A stretch of 50,834 nucleotides of DNA from an uncultured Clostridium sp. (GCA_947641575.1 CANRQN010000010.1:1-50834); one strand, 5' to 3'. Counted from the stretch's first letter, positions 1-8,829 are shown. The notes: generated by a model not told the origin, from the sequence alone. Program-made: numbers and translations.

Positions 1-2
1 AT

Positions 3-893
3 ATGGAAAAAGAAATATTAGAATTTTACAAGAAAACAAGTTATTTTACAGATTTAGGATATTATAAGGATTTTGCAAAAAAATTGCCAGATGATATTGA
101 ACAATTATGTATATTACAAAGAATGCAAATAATACATCCTGTTGCATTTAGAGATAAAGAAATTAGAAATAAAAAAGACTGCTTTTGGGGAGATATGACT
201 AAAGTTCCAATTACTAGATTAGAATATGAAGATGACATTTTTCCAACAGCACAAAGTGTAATAGCTGAATTATTAAGAAAAAATCCTAACTATACTACAA
301 AAAGAGAAGCAAAAGACAAAGTTCATGTTACATGTAGAAGTCAAGCTATATTATTAGCAAGTATATTAAAAGCTAAAGGAATACCAGCTAGAGCCAGAAG
401 TGGATTTGCTGAATATATACATTATGATGGAATATGTTACGACCATTGGATTACAGAATATTTTGATGAAAAAGAAAATAGGTGGAGATTAGTAGATGCA
501 GATGAGCATTGCCCAGACCATGAAATGGGATTTGATTTGAATGATATTCCTTATGATAAATTCTTATTTGGCGCAAATTCTTATTTAGGTATAAGACAAA
601 ATAAATATAAACCTGAAACTATTTTATATTCTTCTGATCCACCAACTCTAGGACTAAAAGCTTCAATAAGAGGATTATTCTATGATTTTCATGCGTTAAT
701 GAATGATGAAATTATATTTTTACATATGCCTAAATATATACAAGATAAGAATTTTGAATTATCTGAAGAAGAATATAAAGAATTAGATAATTTAGCTAGC
801 TTAATGCTAAATCCGAATGAAAATTTTAGTGAACTACAAGAAATCTGGAACAATATACCTAAATTTAGAATTATGTCAGGAGCATTAAATTAG
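3..893 (+). CDS. Transglutaminase-like domain protein
   Basis: Protein of 296 residues with a transglutaminase-like papain-fold core. The motif CRSQAILLASILKAKGIPAR near residues 111-130 would hold the nucleophilic Cys. It is followed by YDHWITEYF (candidate His, near residue 147) and WRLVDAD (candidate Asp). No signal peptide or membrane segment is visible, so a cytosolic role is likely. The ATG sits at the very edge of the window, so neither its ribosome binding site nor an upstream extension can be judged. Substrate is unknown. Reading continues in the +1 frame directly after the stop (next entry), so the C-terminus may be longer than annotated. Confidence 0.75.
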   Translation: MEKEILEFYKKTSYFTDLGYYKDFAKKLPDDIEQLCILQRMQIIHPVAFRDKEIRNKKDCFWGDMTKVPITRLEYEDDIFPTAQSVIAELLRKNPNYTTKREAKDKVHVTCRSQAILLASILKAKGIPARARSGFAEYIHYDGICYDHWITEYFDEKENRWRLVDADEHCPDHEMGFDLNDIPYDKFLFGANSYLGIRQNKYKPETILYSSDPPTLGLKASIRGLFYDFHALMNDEIIFLHMPKYIQDKNFELSEEEYKELDNLASLMLNPNENFSELQEIWNNIPKFRIMSGALN

Positions 894-894
894 T

Positions 895-1011
895 TTGGAA
901 AATGATAAAGCAGTAATGGAAACCTACGGATTTAATTGGAATAAAATGGCTGAATCTGATTGTGTGGCTGAATTGATGGAGATGTATGAAAATTTAGTAA
1001 AAAACAAGTGA
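895..1011 (+). other. Small ORF or out-of-frame C-terminal extension of the transglutaminase-like gene
   Basis: A 38-codon reading frame opens with TTG two bases after the stop of the upstream gene and ends 11 bases before the next gene. It has no Shine-Dalgarno of its own. The peptide (METYGFNWNKMAE in its middle) looks protein-like. Skipping the T of the upstream TAG stop at 891 would fuse it directly to the transglutaminase-like protein. It may be a small gene, a natural C-terminus separated by a one-base change, or noise. Confidence 0.35.
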
Positions 1012-1021
1012 GAGGTAATTT

Positions 1022-2464
1022 ATGATAAAAAGTGTAACTTTTAAAAACTTTAGAAACTTAGATGGAAAATATGAGTTTAATAATACTTTAAATGTAATTA
1101 TAGGGAAGAACAATTCGGGAAAAACAAATCTATTGGATGGAATTAAACTGGCTTTTTCAGCAATTACTAATGATTATTTTAAAATATCAGATAGTGATTT
1201 TAAAGATAGTGAAGATAATAATGTAATAAAAATAAGTGTTGAATTACAATATAATTCAATATCTAGCCTTAACTTTGATGATAATGGGCAAAACAAATGC
1301 GGATTTATTACTTGCATAAAAAAAACTAAATCAGGAAGATATATTAAAACCTTTTCATTATTAAATGGAACTAATATTGATGTAGATATCGTAAGAGAAG
1401 ATGAATGTATTCCAAACTTATATTTAATACCATTAATTAGAGTAGAAGATATTTATACCGCAGGATTAACAACAGGTATTTCAACTTTTATTGATTCAGA
1501 AGAAAGATATAAGGAATTAAAAGATGACTCTAAAAAAGCTATAAAGCAAGAGCTAGCTAGCAAGGTAAAGAGATTTAAAGAACTATGTGAAAAATTTAAT
1601 GAAAATTTAGATGTTGAATTGACTGACCCAAAAATTTCAGATGAGAAAGTGTATATAGTAGATGGCAATAAAGAACACAATTTTCATATTGGATCAGGCT
1701 ATAAAAGTATAGCTAATATAATGTTAAATACTTTAGATGAAAATTTTAATATCATTTTAATTGATGAAATTGAAAATCATCTTCATCCAGCTCTAATAAG
1801 AACTTTGATAAGAGAGCTAAGGAATGTAGCTAACACTGTTATCATTTCAACAACTCATTCATCAGTTGTTATTAATGAATTGAAAATGGAAGAAATCATA
1901 GATATTTCAGGAACAAGTATTAATTCACTAAATGAAACTTATATAAAAAAGTTAAATACATTTTTACATCCAGGAAGAAATGAACTAATGTTAGCTGATA
2001 ATATTGTTTTGGTTGAAGGATATACCGAAGAAGTTTTATTGAAACATTATTTAAGTAAAAATAATTATAATTGGACAATAATAAATGTTGCAGGTGTAAT
2101 GTTTGAGCCATATATTCAGTTAGCAAGTCTATTAAATAAAAAGATAATAGTAATAAGTGATAATGATAAATTACTATCGGATAATCAAGAACCATCATCT
2201 AGGTTTAATAATTTAAAGTTAATATGTAGTGAGAAAAATATTAAATTGATAGAAATAGAAAATACTTTAGAAACTGATTTATACATAAATGGCTTTTTAA
2301 ATAATTGTAATGACTTATTAGAAAATCATAAAAAATATCCTGAATTTTATATAGCAAAGCATAAGAAGAAAGTTGAAATAGCCGAAAGATTAATTGAGAA
2401 TGATATTAATTTAAGTAATTGGCATGTAATAGAGGAGATAGAAAATGGATTCAAGTGTAATTAA
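1022..2464 (+). CDS. gajA: OLD-family ATPase/TOPRIM endonuclease, GajA-like (Gabija defence)
   Basis: Protein of 480 residues. The N-terminal ABC-type ATPase has Walker A GKNNSGKTN (about residues 29-37), a Walker B region IILIDEIENHLHP and a following STTHS switch histidine. The C-terminal TOPRIM domain has the acidic motif VLVEGYTEE and the metal-binding VISDND. This is the OLD nuclease layout used by GajA. The downstream UvrD-like helicase gene overlaps it by 20 bp, which is the gajA-gajB arrangement of Gabija anti-phage systems. Established for the family: GajA nicks DNA and is controlled by nucleotide levels. The protein is somewhat shorter than typical GajA (near 580). It carries no in-frame CGG. 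A class 2 OLD protein outside Gabija is the alternative. Confidence 0.8.
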   Translation: MIKSVTFKNFRNLDGKYEFNNTLNVIIGKNNSGKTNLLDGIKLAFSAITNDYFKISDSDFKDSEDNNVIKISVELQYNSISSLNFDDNGQNKCGFITCIKKTKSGRYIKTFSLLNGTNIDVDIVREDECIPNLYLIPLIRVEDIYTAGLTTGISTFIDSEERYKELKDDSKKAIKQELASKVKRFKELCEKFNENLDVELTDPKISDEKVYIVDGNKEHNFHIGSGYKSIANIMLNTLDENFNIILIDEIENHLHPALIRTLIRELRNVANTVIISTTHSSVVINELKMEEIIDISGTSINSLNETYIKKLNTFLHPGRNELMLADNIVLVEGYTEEVLLKHYLSKNNYNWTIINVAGVMFEPYIQLASLLNKKIIVISDNDKLLSDNQEPSSRFNNLKLICSEKNIKLIEIENTLETDLYINGFLNNCNDLLENHKKYPEFYIAKHKKKVEIAERLIENDINLSNWHVIEEIENGFKCN

Positions 2465-3476
2465 ATGTGTAGCTGGTGCAGGGAAAACTACATATTCAGA
2501 AGAATATATGAATGAATACAAAAATGGCATATATTTAGCATTTAATAATAGTGTTGTAAACGAACTTAGAAATAAAGGATATTTATGCAAAACAATTGAC
2601 TCACTTTTTTCTAGTTTTATTATTCCTAAATTCACATCTGCAATTGCATTGATTGCATCAGGTAGTACTATTAATTATGTAGATTCTAAAACATTACCAA
2701 CATACTTAAAAGGAGTTGCAAATATAAAGATAAACGAAGATGGGAGTATATATAATAAAGAAAAGAAAACAATTATAAATTTAAATATAAAAAATGACGA
2801 GTTACATTCAATGAAAAAGTTTACCAACAGTCAATTTATTAAATATATATTTGGTAAGGATAGCTTAAATATAACCGACCAATTGAGAGCAGAATTATCA
2901 TTTTATATAATTAAACAGTATGGTGATAAGATTATTGAATTTCTTGCTTCTAGGTTTTCATATATCATAATAGACGAGGCACAGGATTTGAAAGCATATA
3001 GAGAAGAATTTGCCAAATTATTATATAACTCGAGTATCAAATTAATTTTATTAGGAGATGATAATCAAAATATAAATGGTGGAGGACAATGGTTTGAAAG
3101 TTTGCCTGCTAATGAATACAAAAATCAAACTTTTAGATGTTCAGATAAAATTTGTGCATGGATAAGAAATAATTTAAATATTAATATACTTGGAAATTCA
3201 AGTAGCGGTGAGTATAAAGAAATTAAAATTTCAGATGTTTTGCAGTATGATAATGGAAAAAGAGTATTACTATATTCTTCTAATACAGGTTCAAATAAAG
3301 AAATATTGAATAAATGGCAAGGCGATAAGCAAACTATAAAAAAAGCTAAAGGAAGTACAATAGAGCAAGATGTAGTTATTATAGGAAAATCTTTAAATGT
3401 TAAAAATTTATATACAGCAATTACTAGAACGACAAAAAATGTATATTCTACGATATCTCAAATAAATAGAGAGTAG
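2445..3476 (+). CDS. gajB: UvrD-like superfamily 1 helicase, compact GajB-like
   Basis: Protein of 343 residues. It has Walker A GAGKTTYSEE near the N-terminus, Walker B YIIIDEAQDL, motif III LLGDDNQNINGGG and a C-terminal TAITRT element typical of UvrD/PcrA motif VI. It starts inside the last codons of the GajA-like gene, so translation is probably coupled. Gabija GajB proteins are usually near 490 residues, so this is a short version that lacks much of the 1B/2B insertions. Within Gabija, GajB is thought to sense free DNA ends or consume nucleotides and activate GajA. A terminator follows immediately. Confidence 0.78.
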   Translation: MDSSVIKCVAGAGKTTYSEEYMNEYKNGIYLAFNNSVVNELRNKGYLCKTIDSLFSSFIIPKFTSAIALIASGSTINYVDSKTLPTYLKGVANIKINEDGSIYNKEKKTIINLNIKNDELHSMKKFTNSQFIKYIFGKDSLNITDQLRAELSFYIIKQYGDKIIEFLASRFSYIIIDEAQDLKAYREEFAKLLYNSSIKLILLGDDNQNINGGGQWFESLPANEYKNQTFRCSDKICAWIRNNLNINILGNSSSGEYKEIKISDVLQYDNGKRVLLYSSNTGSNKEILNKWQGDKQTIKKAKGSTIEQDVVIIGKSLNVKNLYTAITRTTKNVYSTISQINRE

Positions 3477-3496
3477 CCTTGGATAGCTACTCTTTA
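3470..3496 (+). terminator. Terminator after the Gabija-like pair
   Basis: Seven-base-pair stem GAGTAGC (3471-3477) / GCTACTC (3486-3492) with an 8-base loop, then TTTAACTTT. The left arm overlaps the helicase stop codon. Convergent with the TnpV gene, so possibly bidirectional. Confidence 0.6.
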
Positions 3497-3499
3497 ACT

Positions 3500-3862
3500 T
3501 TAACAATATATCAATTCTTTATATATTATTTCTTCAACTGAATGCTTATAATTATTCATAAGTCCAGTCCATTTTAAAGGGTCAGTATTTTTCAAGTTTT
3601 CATCAATGGGATTTTTTTCTAGCATTTGTTTCATAAGTATGTCAAATCTTATTTTAGCTTGTTTATCAGTTTCTACAATATGCTTTCTTAAAGTCTTGTT
3701 CATAAACATTATTATATATTCTGCTTTCTTCTGACTTTTTAAATATTTTAATCTTAAATGACCATACTTTCCAATAATATAATCATTTTCATAATCTTCT
3801 TTCTCTAAATATAAGTCAGGAACAAAATAATCTCCTTCTTTGTGATAAGTTATTTCTATCAT
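3500..3862 (-). CDS. TnpV-family transposon protein
   Basis: Protein of 120 residues matching the TnpV family found in Tn4451-like and related Clostridial mobile elements. It starts with an ITYHKEGDYFVPDLYL-type opening, then IGKYGHLRLKYLKSQKK, and ends in WTGLMNNYKHSVEEIIYKEL. The biochemical role of TnpV is not established. No other gene of its usual element lies next to it, so it appears to be an orphan left by an older insertion between the defence pair and the IS200-type element. Confidence 0.85.
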   Translation of the reverse strand: MIEITYHKEGDYFVPDLYLEKEDYENDYIIGKYGHLRLKYLKSQKKAEYIIMFMNKTLRKHIVETDKQAKIRFDILMKQMLEKNPIDENLKNTDPLKWTGLMNNYKHSVEEIIYKELIYC

Positions 3863-3985
3863 AGTTAAAACCTCTATAAATTGATTTTCACTACAAATTT
3901 GACTAAATAATTTATATCTTTAAATGGCTATCTAACACAATAAAATTTTGTAAAAAATCTATAAGAGAAATTTTGTCCTTATTAG

Positions 3986-4090
3986 AATTCTCCTAATGGA
4001 GAAACAGCTGATTACATTGCTAAAAGAAAAGGATTAAGATATAGAGAAGATATTTTAGACAATATGGGAAGTGAAGAACTTGCTCTTTGA
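3986..4090 (+). pseudogene. DinD (DNA-damage-inducible protein D) fragment
   Basis: A 34-codon open stretch between stops reads NSPNGETADYIAKRKGLRYR and then EDILDNMGSEELAL. This is the conserved core of the DinD family. The rest of the gene (usually about 280 residues) is missing on both sides, and no start codon precedes it. It is a decayed remnant that marks an old insertion or deletion. Confidence 0.75.
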
Positions 4091-4114
4091 TAAAATCAAA
4101 TTTCAAAGTTACAT

Positions 4115-4143
4115 TTGACAAAACAAAAAAATGTCTGTATAAT
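4115..4143 (+). promoter_or_regulatory. Consensus sigma-A promoter for a short antisense RNA
   Basis: Perfect -35 TTGACA (4115-4120), 17-base spacer and perfect -10 TATAAT (4138-4143). Transcription would begin near 4150. No ORF with a ribosome binding site follows before the terminator at 4194-4238, so the product is a short RNA. Confidence 0.75.
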
Positions 4144-4149
4144 AAAGAT

Positions 4150-4236
4150 AGAAAATGAGAGCCACAGAAATGTGTGCTACCAATAGAATTGATAAAACAC
4201 CACATAGCTCGGCAAAGCATAATGTGGTGCTTTTAT
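4150..4236 (+). ncRNA. Putative type I antitoxin RNA (RatA/SR4-like arrangement)
   Basis: About 85 nt between the consensus promoter at 4115-4143 and a strong hairpin at 4198-4229. It is transcribed towards the small hydrophobic peptide gene at 4236-4349 and ends at that gene's stop codon. A toxin mRNA reading through the shared hairpin would be complementary to the whole RNA. This 3'-overlap layout is that of txpA/ratA and bsrG/SR4 type I toxin-antitoxin pairs. Assignment is by arrangement, not by sequence identity. Confidence 0.6.
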
Positions 4237-4238
4237 TA
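4194..4238. terminator. Bidirectional terminator shared by toxin mRNA and antisense RNA
   Basis: Stem CACCACAT (4198-4205) / ATGTGGTG (4222-4229), flanked by AAAA on the left and TTTT on the right, so it can end transcripts from both strands. Confidence 0.65.
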
Positions 4239-4349
4239 TTTGCTCAAAATTACTACTATTGCAATAATCAAGGCAAATGCTATAATAGTCATTCCTACTA
4301 AACCGTAGAAAAGTAAGTATATTATTAATAACATAGCTTGTTCTATCAT
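4236..4349 (-). CDS. Small hydrophobic type I toxin-like peptide
   Basis: A 37-residue peptide (MIEQAMLLIIYLLFYGLVGM, then TIIAFALIIAIVVILSK) that is almost wholly one membrane segment with a terminal Lys. It has a strong ribosome binding site (GGAGGTGG) 7-8 bases before the ATG. Size, hydrophobicity and the convergent antisense RNA match TxpA/BsrG/Fst-like membrane toxins of Gram-positive bacteria. Such pairs often sit in prophages and mobile debris, as here, between a DinD remnant and an IS200 element. Confidence 0.65.
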   Translation of the reverse strand: MIEQAMLLIIYLLFYGLVGMTIIAFALIIAIVVILSK

Positions 4350-4672
4350 ATAGCACCACCTCCATTCTCACAGTAAAACTGCATATGTAAAGTGGTAGCA
4401 CTCACACTGCTTATTCTCATTTTCTATGTTCATAACTATACAACATTCTTTATTAAAATACAAGCGAACAAAACAAATTTTTGAAAAATATCTAAATATC
4501 TTTTTTATGTGTCGTACAATTATTGATTTTTCAGCTCTTTTGAAAAAGTCCTATAAGAACACTCGCACAAAACGAACATTACACGAACATTTTCTATTTT
4601 GTAGGAGGGTTCGCAGTAAAAGTAATTATATAAAAAAGGGCGAAAGCTCTTTTTTTCTTGTATAATATTAAA
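4350..4672. other. Non-coding stretch upstream of the toxin gene
   Basis: Contains the 5' leader and presumed promoter of the toxin gene on the minus strand, and CGAAC-containing direct repeats near 4463, 4572 and 4583. A plus-strand hairpin near 4636-4658 (GGGC-GAAA-GCTC followed by a T-run) looks like a terminator. I see no convincing gene. Confidence 0.4.
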
Positions 4673-4677
4673 GTAAT

Positions 4678-4696
4678 CCCCCAGCTATGCTGGGGG
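4678..4696. repeat. IS200-type left-end hairpin
   Basis: Perfect 8-bp stem with a 3-base TAT loop. Probable recognition structure for the Y1 transposase. Confidence 0.75.
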
Positions 4697-4804
4697 CGTC
4701 AGAAAACTTATAGTTTTGCCCAAAGTAACAAAAAGCCCACTCAAACATGATATAATATTTAAAGTTTGACAGCTTAAATATTAAAAATGAGAGGAGTGGG
4801 TTGT

Positions 4805-5263
4805 ATGAAAAATTCATACACAGATAGTTTAGCACATACGACATGGGAATGCAAGTACCATATAGTGTTTGCACCAAAATATAGAAGAAAAGAAATATAT
4901 GGAACATTAAAAAGAGAAATAGGAATGATACTTAGAGAATTATGCAGAAGAAAAAAAGTAGAAGTAATAAATGCAGAGGCATGTCCAGATCATATACACA
5001 TGTATGTAAGTATACCACCGAAGATGAGTATATCATCATTCATGGGATATTTGAAAGGAAAAAGCACATTAATAATATTTGAAAGACATGCAAATTTAAA
5101 ATATAAATATGGGAACAGGACGTTTTGGTGCAGAGGATTTTATGTAAGCACAGTAGGAAATAACAAGACGGCAGTATATAATTATGTTGCAAATCAATTG
5201 AAAGAAGACATGATGACAGACCAAATGACAATAAAGGAATATAAAGACCCTTTTAAAGGGTAG
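4805..5263 (+). CDS. tnpA: IS200/IS605-family transposase TnpA (Y1 HUH)
   Basis: Protein of 152 residues. It has the opening TTWECKYHIVFAPKYRRKEI, the HUH motif HIHMYVSIPPK and the catalytic tyrosine region TAVYNYVANQ near residue 127, the complete set for a Y1 transposase. ATG 4805 was chosen because GAGAGGAGTGGG lies just upstream; a longer frame from 4787 would swallow that ribosome binding site. The frame is intact, so the element may be active. Confidence 0.93.
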   Translation: MKNSYTDSLAHTTWECKYHIVFAPKYRRKEIYGTLKREIGMILRELCRRKKVEVINAEACPDHIHMYVSIPPKMSISSFMGYLKGKSTLIIFERHANLKYKYGNRTFWCRGFYVSTVGNNKTAVYNYVANQLKEDMMTDQMTIKEYKDPFKG

Positions 5264-5360
5264 TAAGTAACAGAAACGCAAGCGAAAGTGGCGTAAGCTG
5301 TCAAACTGGGGACGCTTAAGTGTCAGCTAGTATTAAGGCCTTATAGGCCGATATGAAAAT

Positions 5361-5379
5361 CCCCCAGTTATACTGAGGG
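5361..5379. repeat. IS200-type right-end hairpin
   Basis: CCCCCAGT/ACTGAGGG imperfect stem that mirrors the left-end hairpin. Between the gene stop and this site a GGCC-TTATA-GGCC hairpin (5337-5349) is also visible. Confidence 0.7.
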
Positions 5380-5572
5380 ATAATTATAAAAATTAAAAAT
5401 AATTTTTTGTATTCCTAAAGCACATGTAAAAAAACATTCTTTAATTATTTTTACTTATTATCATATGATTTCAATTTTCAAATATATTAAAAAATATGAG
5501 TATTAGATAACACAATTCATATTGACACCGCCATTAATATATATTCATAAAATACTAGCAGGAGGTAGTTAT

Positions 5573-6202
5573 ATGAATTATATAAACACAAATATATTAG
5601 AAAATAATTTATTCTATAATGGGGAGATGATATTAAAATATCATATTGAATATCCAAGCATCAAAGAAAACGGATATGAAGAGGGAATATTAAATTTTAA
5701 TCACTACAATAAAGAATTAGCAATAGAACTAAAAAATAAAAGCGAAATGGAATTATATAAAGAAGCAATTGAAACCTATAAATATAACAAAGAGAATGGT
5801 TATCCTACTATGGTATATGAAGTATATAGAAATTTTAACATAAGTTTTAATCAAGGTAACATTGTCAGCTTATATATTGATGAATATATTTTTACAGGAG
5901 GAGCACATGGAAATACAATAAGAACATCACAAAACTGGAATTTATTATTTGGTAGAATGTTTCCACTAGAAACAGTATTTCCAAATAATCCGTATTTCAT
6001 TATTGATATATTAAAGCAAATAAATGAAGAAATATCAAAAAATCCAGAAATATACTTTGAAAATTCCTGTGTTTTAGTATTGGATACATTTGATTCAAAT
6101 AATTTTTACTTGATGCCAAACAGTATTATAATATATTTTCAGCAATATGATATAGCACCATATTCTTCAGGAATACGTACATTTAATATAAAAATAAATT
6201 AA
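5573..6202 (+). CDS. DUF3298/DUF4163 (RsiV/PdaC-like) domain protein
   Basis: Protein of 209 residues. The motif IFTGGAHGNTIRTSQNWNL and the ending YFQQYDIAPYSSGIRTFNI are characteristic of the DUF4163-DUF3298 pair found in the RsiV anti-sigma factor and the deacetylase PdaC. No signal peptide or transmembrane helix is present, so unlike RsiV this copy appears to be the bare domain. ATG 5573 is preceded by AGGAGG at the right spacing; the earlier in-frame start at 5522 has none. Function unknown; in RsiV the domain binds lysozyme. Confidence 0.8.
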   Translation: MNYINTNILENNLFYNGEMILKYHIEYPSIKENGYEEGILNFNHYNKELAIELKNKSEMELYKEAIETYKYNKENGYPTMVYEVYRNFNISFNQGNIVSLYIDEYIFTGGAHGNTIRTSQNWNLLFGRMFPLETVFPNNPYFIIDILKQINEEISKNPEIYFENSCVLVLDTFDSNNFYLMPNSIIIYFQQYDIAPYSSGIRTFNIKIN

Positions 6203-6276
6203 TATTTTAACAAAATTAGTTGTTACTTTTAATATAAAGTGGTAAAATAAAAATGATAAATAAGGAGGGGGAAATC

Positions 6277-7227
6277 ATGTTAGAAATGTATCAAACAGAC
6301 TTAAAGACAAACCAAACAAAAAAGACAACCAAATATGAAAAAGGAAATTGGATTAACATGATATCCCCGACCGAAGAAGAAATAAAAATAGTTTGTGAGA
6401 ATATAAAAATACAAGAAGATTTTATAAGATATGCTTTAGACTCAGAAGAAAAGGCCAGAATTGATATAGAAGATGATGACGATACCATATTATTTATAAT
6501 AGACGTACCAATTCGTGAAAAAGAAGGAGATACAATGATATATAGCACCATGCCAATTGGTGTAATCTTTGTTAGAGACGACTATTTTATAACTGTATCA
6601 TTAAAGCAAAATGATATTATACAAAATTTATCTAAAGGAAAGAAAAACAATATAATAACATATAAAAAAAGTAGATTTTTATTGCAAATTCTATTTAATA
6701 ATTCATCATTATATTTAAATCTACTTAAAAAAATAAATAAAGAAACAGAAATTGCAGAATCTGTACTTAAAAACTCTATGAAAAATAAAGAACTATTAAA
6801 GCTACTAAGCTTAGAAAAGAGCTTGGTGTATTTTACAACATCATTAAAATCAAACGAAATAGTCATGGAAAAAACAATGAGAGGAAAAATCATAAAACTC
6901 TATGAAGAAGATGAGGATATATTAGAAGATGCGATTATTGAAAATAAACAAGCAATTGAAATGGCAAAAATCTATAGTGATATTTTAAATGGAACAATGG
7001 ATGCATATGCCTCGATAATATCAAATAATTTGAATAGAGTTATGAAATATCTTACATCAATAACTATTATTCTTGCAATTCCAACTGTAATTGCAAGTTA
7101 TTGGGGAATGAATGTAAGAGTGCCACTTCAAGATAATCCGTGGGGCTTTACAATTGTTTTACTATTTTCAGCTTTAGTCACAGCAGGCATTGCAATGTGG
7201 CTAAACAAAAAAGATATGCTTAGATAA
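6277..7227 (+). CDS. corA: CorA-family Mg2+/divalent cation transporter
   Basis: Protein of 316 residues with the CorA layout: a long acidic, helical cytoplasmic N-terminal part, then two C-terminal membrane helices. The signature Gly-Met-Asn lies in ASYWGMNVRVP, followed by a basic tail (WLNKKDMLR). Family role: pentameric channel for Mg2+ influx. ATG 6277 follows AAGGAGGGGG, while the upstream in-frame ATG at 6253 lacks a binding site. Stands alone between the DUF3298 gene and the GT39-like gene. Confidence 0.92.
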   Translation: MLEMYQTDLKTNQTKKTTKYEKGNWINMISPTEEEIKIVCENIKIQEDFIRYALDSEEKARIDIEDDDDTILFIIDVPIREKEGDTMIYSTMPIGVIFVRDDYFITVSLKQNDIIQNLSKGKKNNIITYKKSRFLLQILFNNSSLYLNLLKKINKETEIAESVLKNSMKNKELLKLLSLEKSLVYFTTSLKSNEIVMEKTMRGKIIKLYEEDEDILEDAIIENKQAIEMAKIYSDILNGTMDAYASIISNNLNRVMKYLTSITIILAIPTVIASYWGMNVRVPLQDNPWGFTIVLLFSALVTAGIAMWLNKKDMLR

Positions 7228-7254
7228 ATATTTATAGGAAAATATAGGTGAAAA

Positions 7255-8829
7255 ATGAAAAACAAAAGAACTGAAATAATAGTTATAACATTATTAATGA
7301 TAATTCAAACGGCTATATTAATATTTGCTGGAACATGGAAGCAATACTTACATATAGACGAAGCATATTCATATGGACTTTCAAGCTATGACAAAGTTGA
7401 ATTTAGTGATAATGAGGACTTTTTCAATAATTGGCATGATAAAAACTATTATGAAGATTATTTATCTTTGCAAGATGACGAAAAAGGTGAGTATAAGCAA
7501 GTATATGATAATCAAAAAAATGATGTACATCCACCTTTATATTATTTAATACTTAGATTTGCAATGAACTTCACAAAAGGACACTTTTCTATGTGGTCAG
7601 GAATAGGTATAAATATCATCATATATGTATTTATAACCATATTTACATATCTGGTACTTCAAAAAATGCTATCTAAAGAAGAATATGCAAAAGAAAAAAG
7701 TATTATACTTGCATTTGTATCATCTATAACAATGGCATCACTTTCAAATGTAACATATATTAGAATGTATGTACTTCTTACATTAGAAGTACTCATAACA
7801 TTATATTTACATATAAAATTATTAGAAAAAAAAGAAATAGATAAAAAGCTACTATTAGCTATAGGTCTAAGTGTACTTGCAGGAATATTAACACACTATT
7901 ACTATTTGTTCTATATAGTAGTATTATATATAATCTTTGCTGTAAAATATATAAGAGAAAAAGACTATAAAAAATTGATATATTATACATTAACAATGCT
8001 ACTTTCAGGAATAACATCTCTTATAATATTTCCATATTCAATTAACCACATGTTTTTTGGATATAGAGGACAGGGGGTCTTAGAAAACTTTGTACACCCA
8101 CCAAATTTAATTAAAAAAATTCTAGAAAATGTAGTGAATATAGATTATTATGGATTTCATAAAATGTTTTATGCTATACTAATAATAAATTTATTAATAT
8201 TTATATTAAATAAGATGCTAAAAAAAGGAAAAATAGATGAAGATAAAAAGCACAAACAAATAATGAAAATAATAAATATTCCAGTACTTATATACTTTTT
8301 AATAGTATCAATAGCATCACCATGGAATGTATTAAGATATACCTCACCAGTATGTGGACTTATATTTATAATTGTTATATATTATTTTTATGAATTATTA
8401 AAATTACTACTTGGAGAAAAAAAGAGTAGCATACTAACTTTAATATTACTTGTAGCAATTCTAATATCTCCATTAATATACAAAATAAAGCCAGAACTTG
8501 TATATACCGAAAAAAAGGAAATTGTACAAGAATTAGAAAAAAAGCAAGACTTAAATATGCTTTATATATATAATCCTGACAAATGCAATTTTTTAGATGA
8601 TATTTTGCTATTTACAAAAATAAATGAGTCATATATTACAAAAGATATAAGTTATACAAAAGAAAAAATAGAAGAAATATTTAAAGAAAAAGATACATCA
8701 AAAGGAATAATAATACTTTTAAATGAAGCAGATACTGAAAAATTAGAAATGATAAAAGAAACATTAAACTTAAAGAGTACAGATCATTTAGAAAAACTAA
8801 ACACATGTGATGTTTACTATATATATTAA
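7255..8829 (+). CDS. GT39/PMT-like polytopic membrane glycosyltransferase
   Basis: Protein of 524 residues with about ten or more hydrophobic segments. The first extracytoplasmic loop begins HIDEAYSYGLSSYD, matching the conserved D-E acidic pair of GT39/ArnT/PMT enzymes. DVHPPLYYLILRF matches the conserved His-Pro-Pro-Leu-Tyr region. Such enzymes use lipid-linked sugars to glycosylate envelope lipids or proteins. Acceptor unknown. The ribosome binding site is weak (ATAGGTG). Ends shortly before a long terminator. Confidence 0.8.
   Translation: MKNKRTEIIVITLLMIIQTAILIFAGTWKQYLHIDEAYSYGLSSYDKVEFSDNEDFFNNWHDKNYYEDYLSLQDDEKGEYKQVYDNQKNDVHPPLYYLILRFAMNFTKGHFSMWSGIGINIIIYVFITIFTYLVLQKMLSKEEYAKEKSIILAFVSSITMASLSNVTYIRMYVLLTLEVLITLYLHIKLLEKKEIDKKLLLAIGLSVLAGILTHYYYLFYIVVLYIIFAVKYIREKDYKKLIYYTLTMLLSGITSLIIFPYSINHMFFGYRGQGVLENFVHPPNLIKKILENVVNIDYYGFHKMFYAILIINLLIFILNKMLKKGKIDEDKKHKQIMKIINIPVLIYFLIVSIASPWNVLRYTSPVCGLIFIIVIYYFYELLKLLLGEKKSSILTLILLVAILISPLIYKIKPELVYTEKKEIVQELEKKQDLNMLYIYNPDKCNFLDDILLFTKINESYITKDISYTKEKIEEIFKEKDTSKGIIILLNEADTEKLEMIKETLNLKSTDHLEKLNTCDVYYIY

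Larger units (their letters stand above)
4674..5385 (+). mobile_element. IS200-type insertion sequence (Y1 transposase, no TnpB)
   Basis: A single Y1 transposase gene lies between two sub-terminal hairpins: left CCCCCAGC/GCTGGGGG (4678-4696), right CCCCCAGT/ACTGAGGG (5361-5379). Paired imperfect palindromes without terminal inverted repeats are the hallmark of IS200/IS605 elements, which move as single-stranded DNA. No TnpB/IscB partner is present, so it is the IS200 group. Exact ends were not determined. Confidence 0.85.

Noticed and set aside
4426..4665. 79-codon ORF upstream of the IS200-type element
   Set aside because: No ribosome binding site, Lys/Phe-rich composition expected of AT-rich spacer, and it runs through a terminator hairpin.
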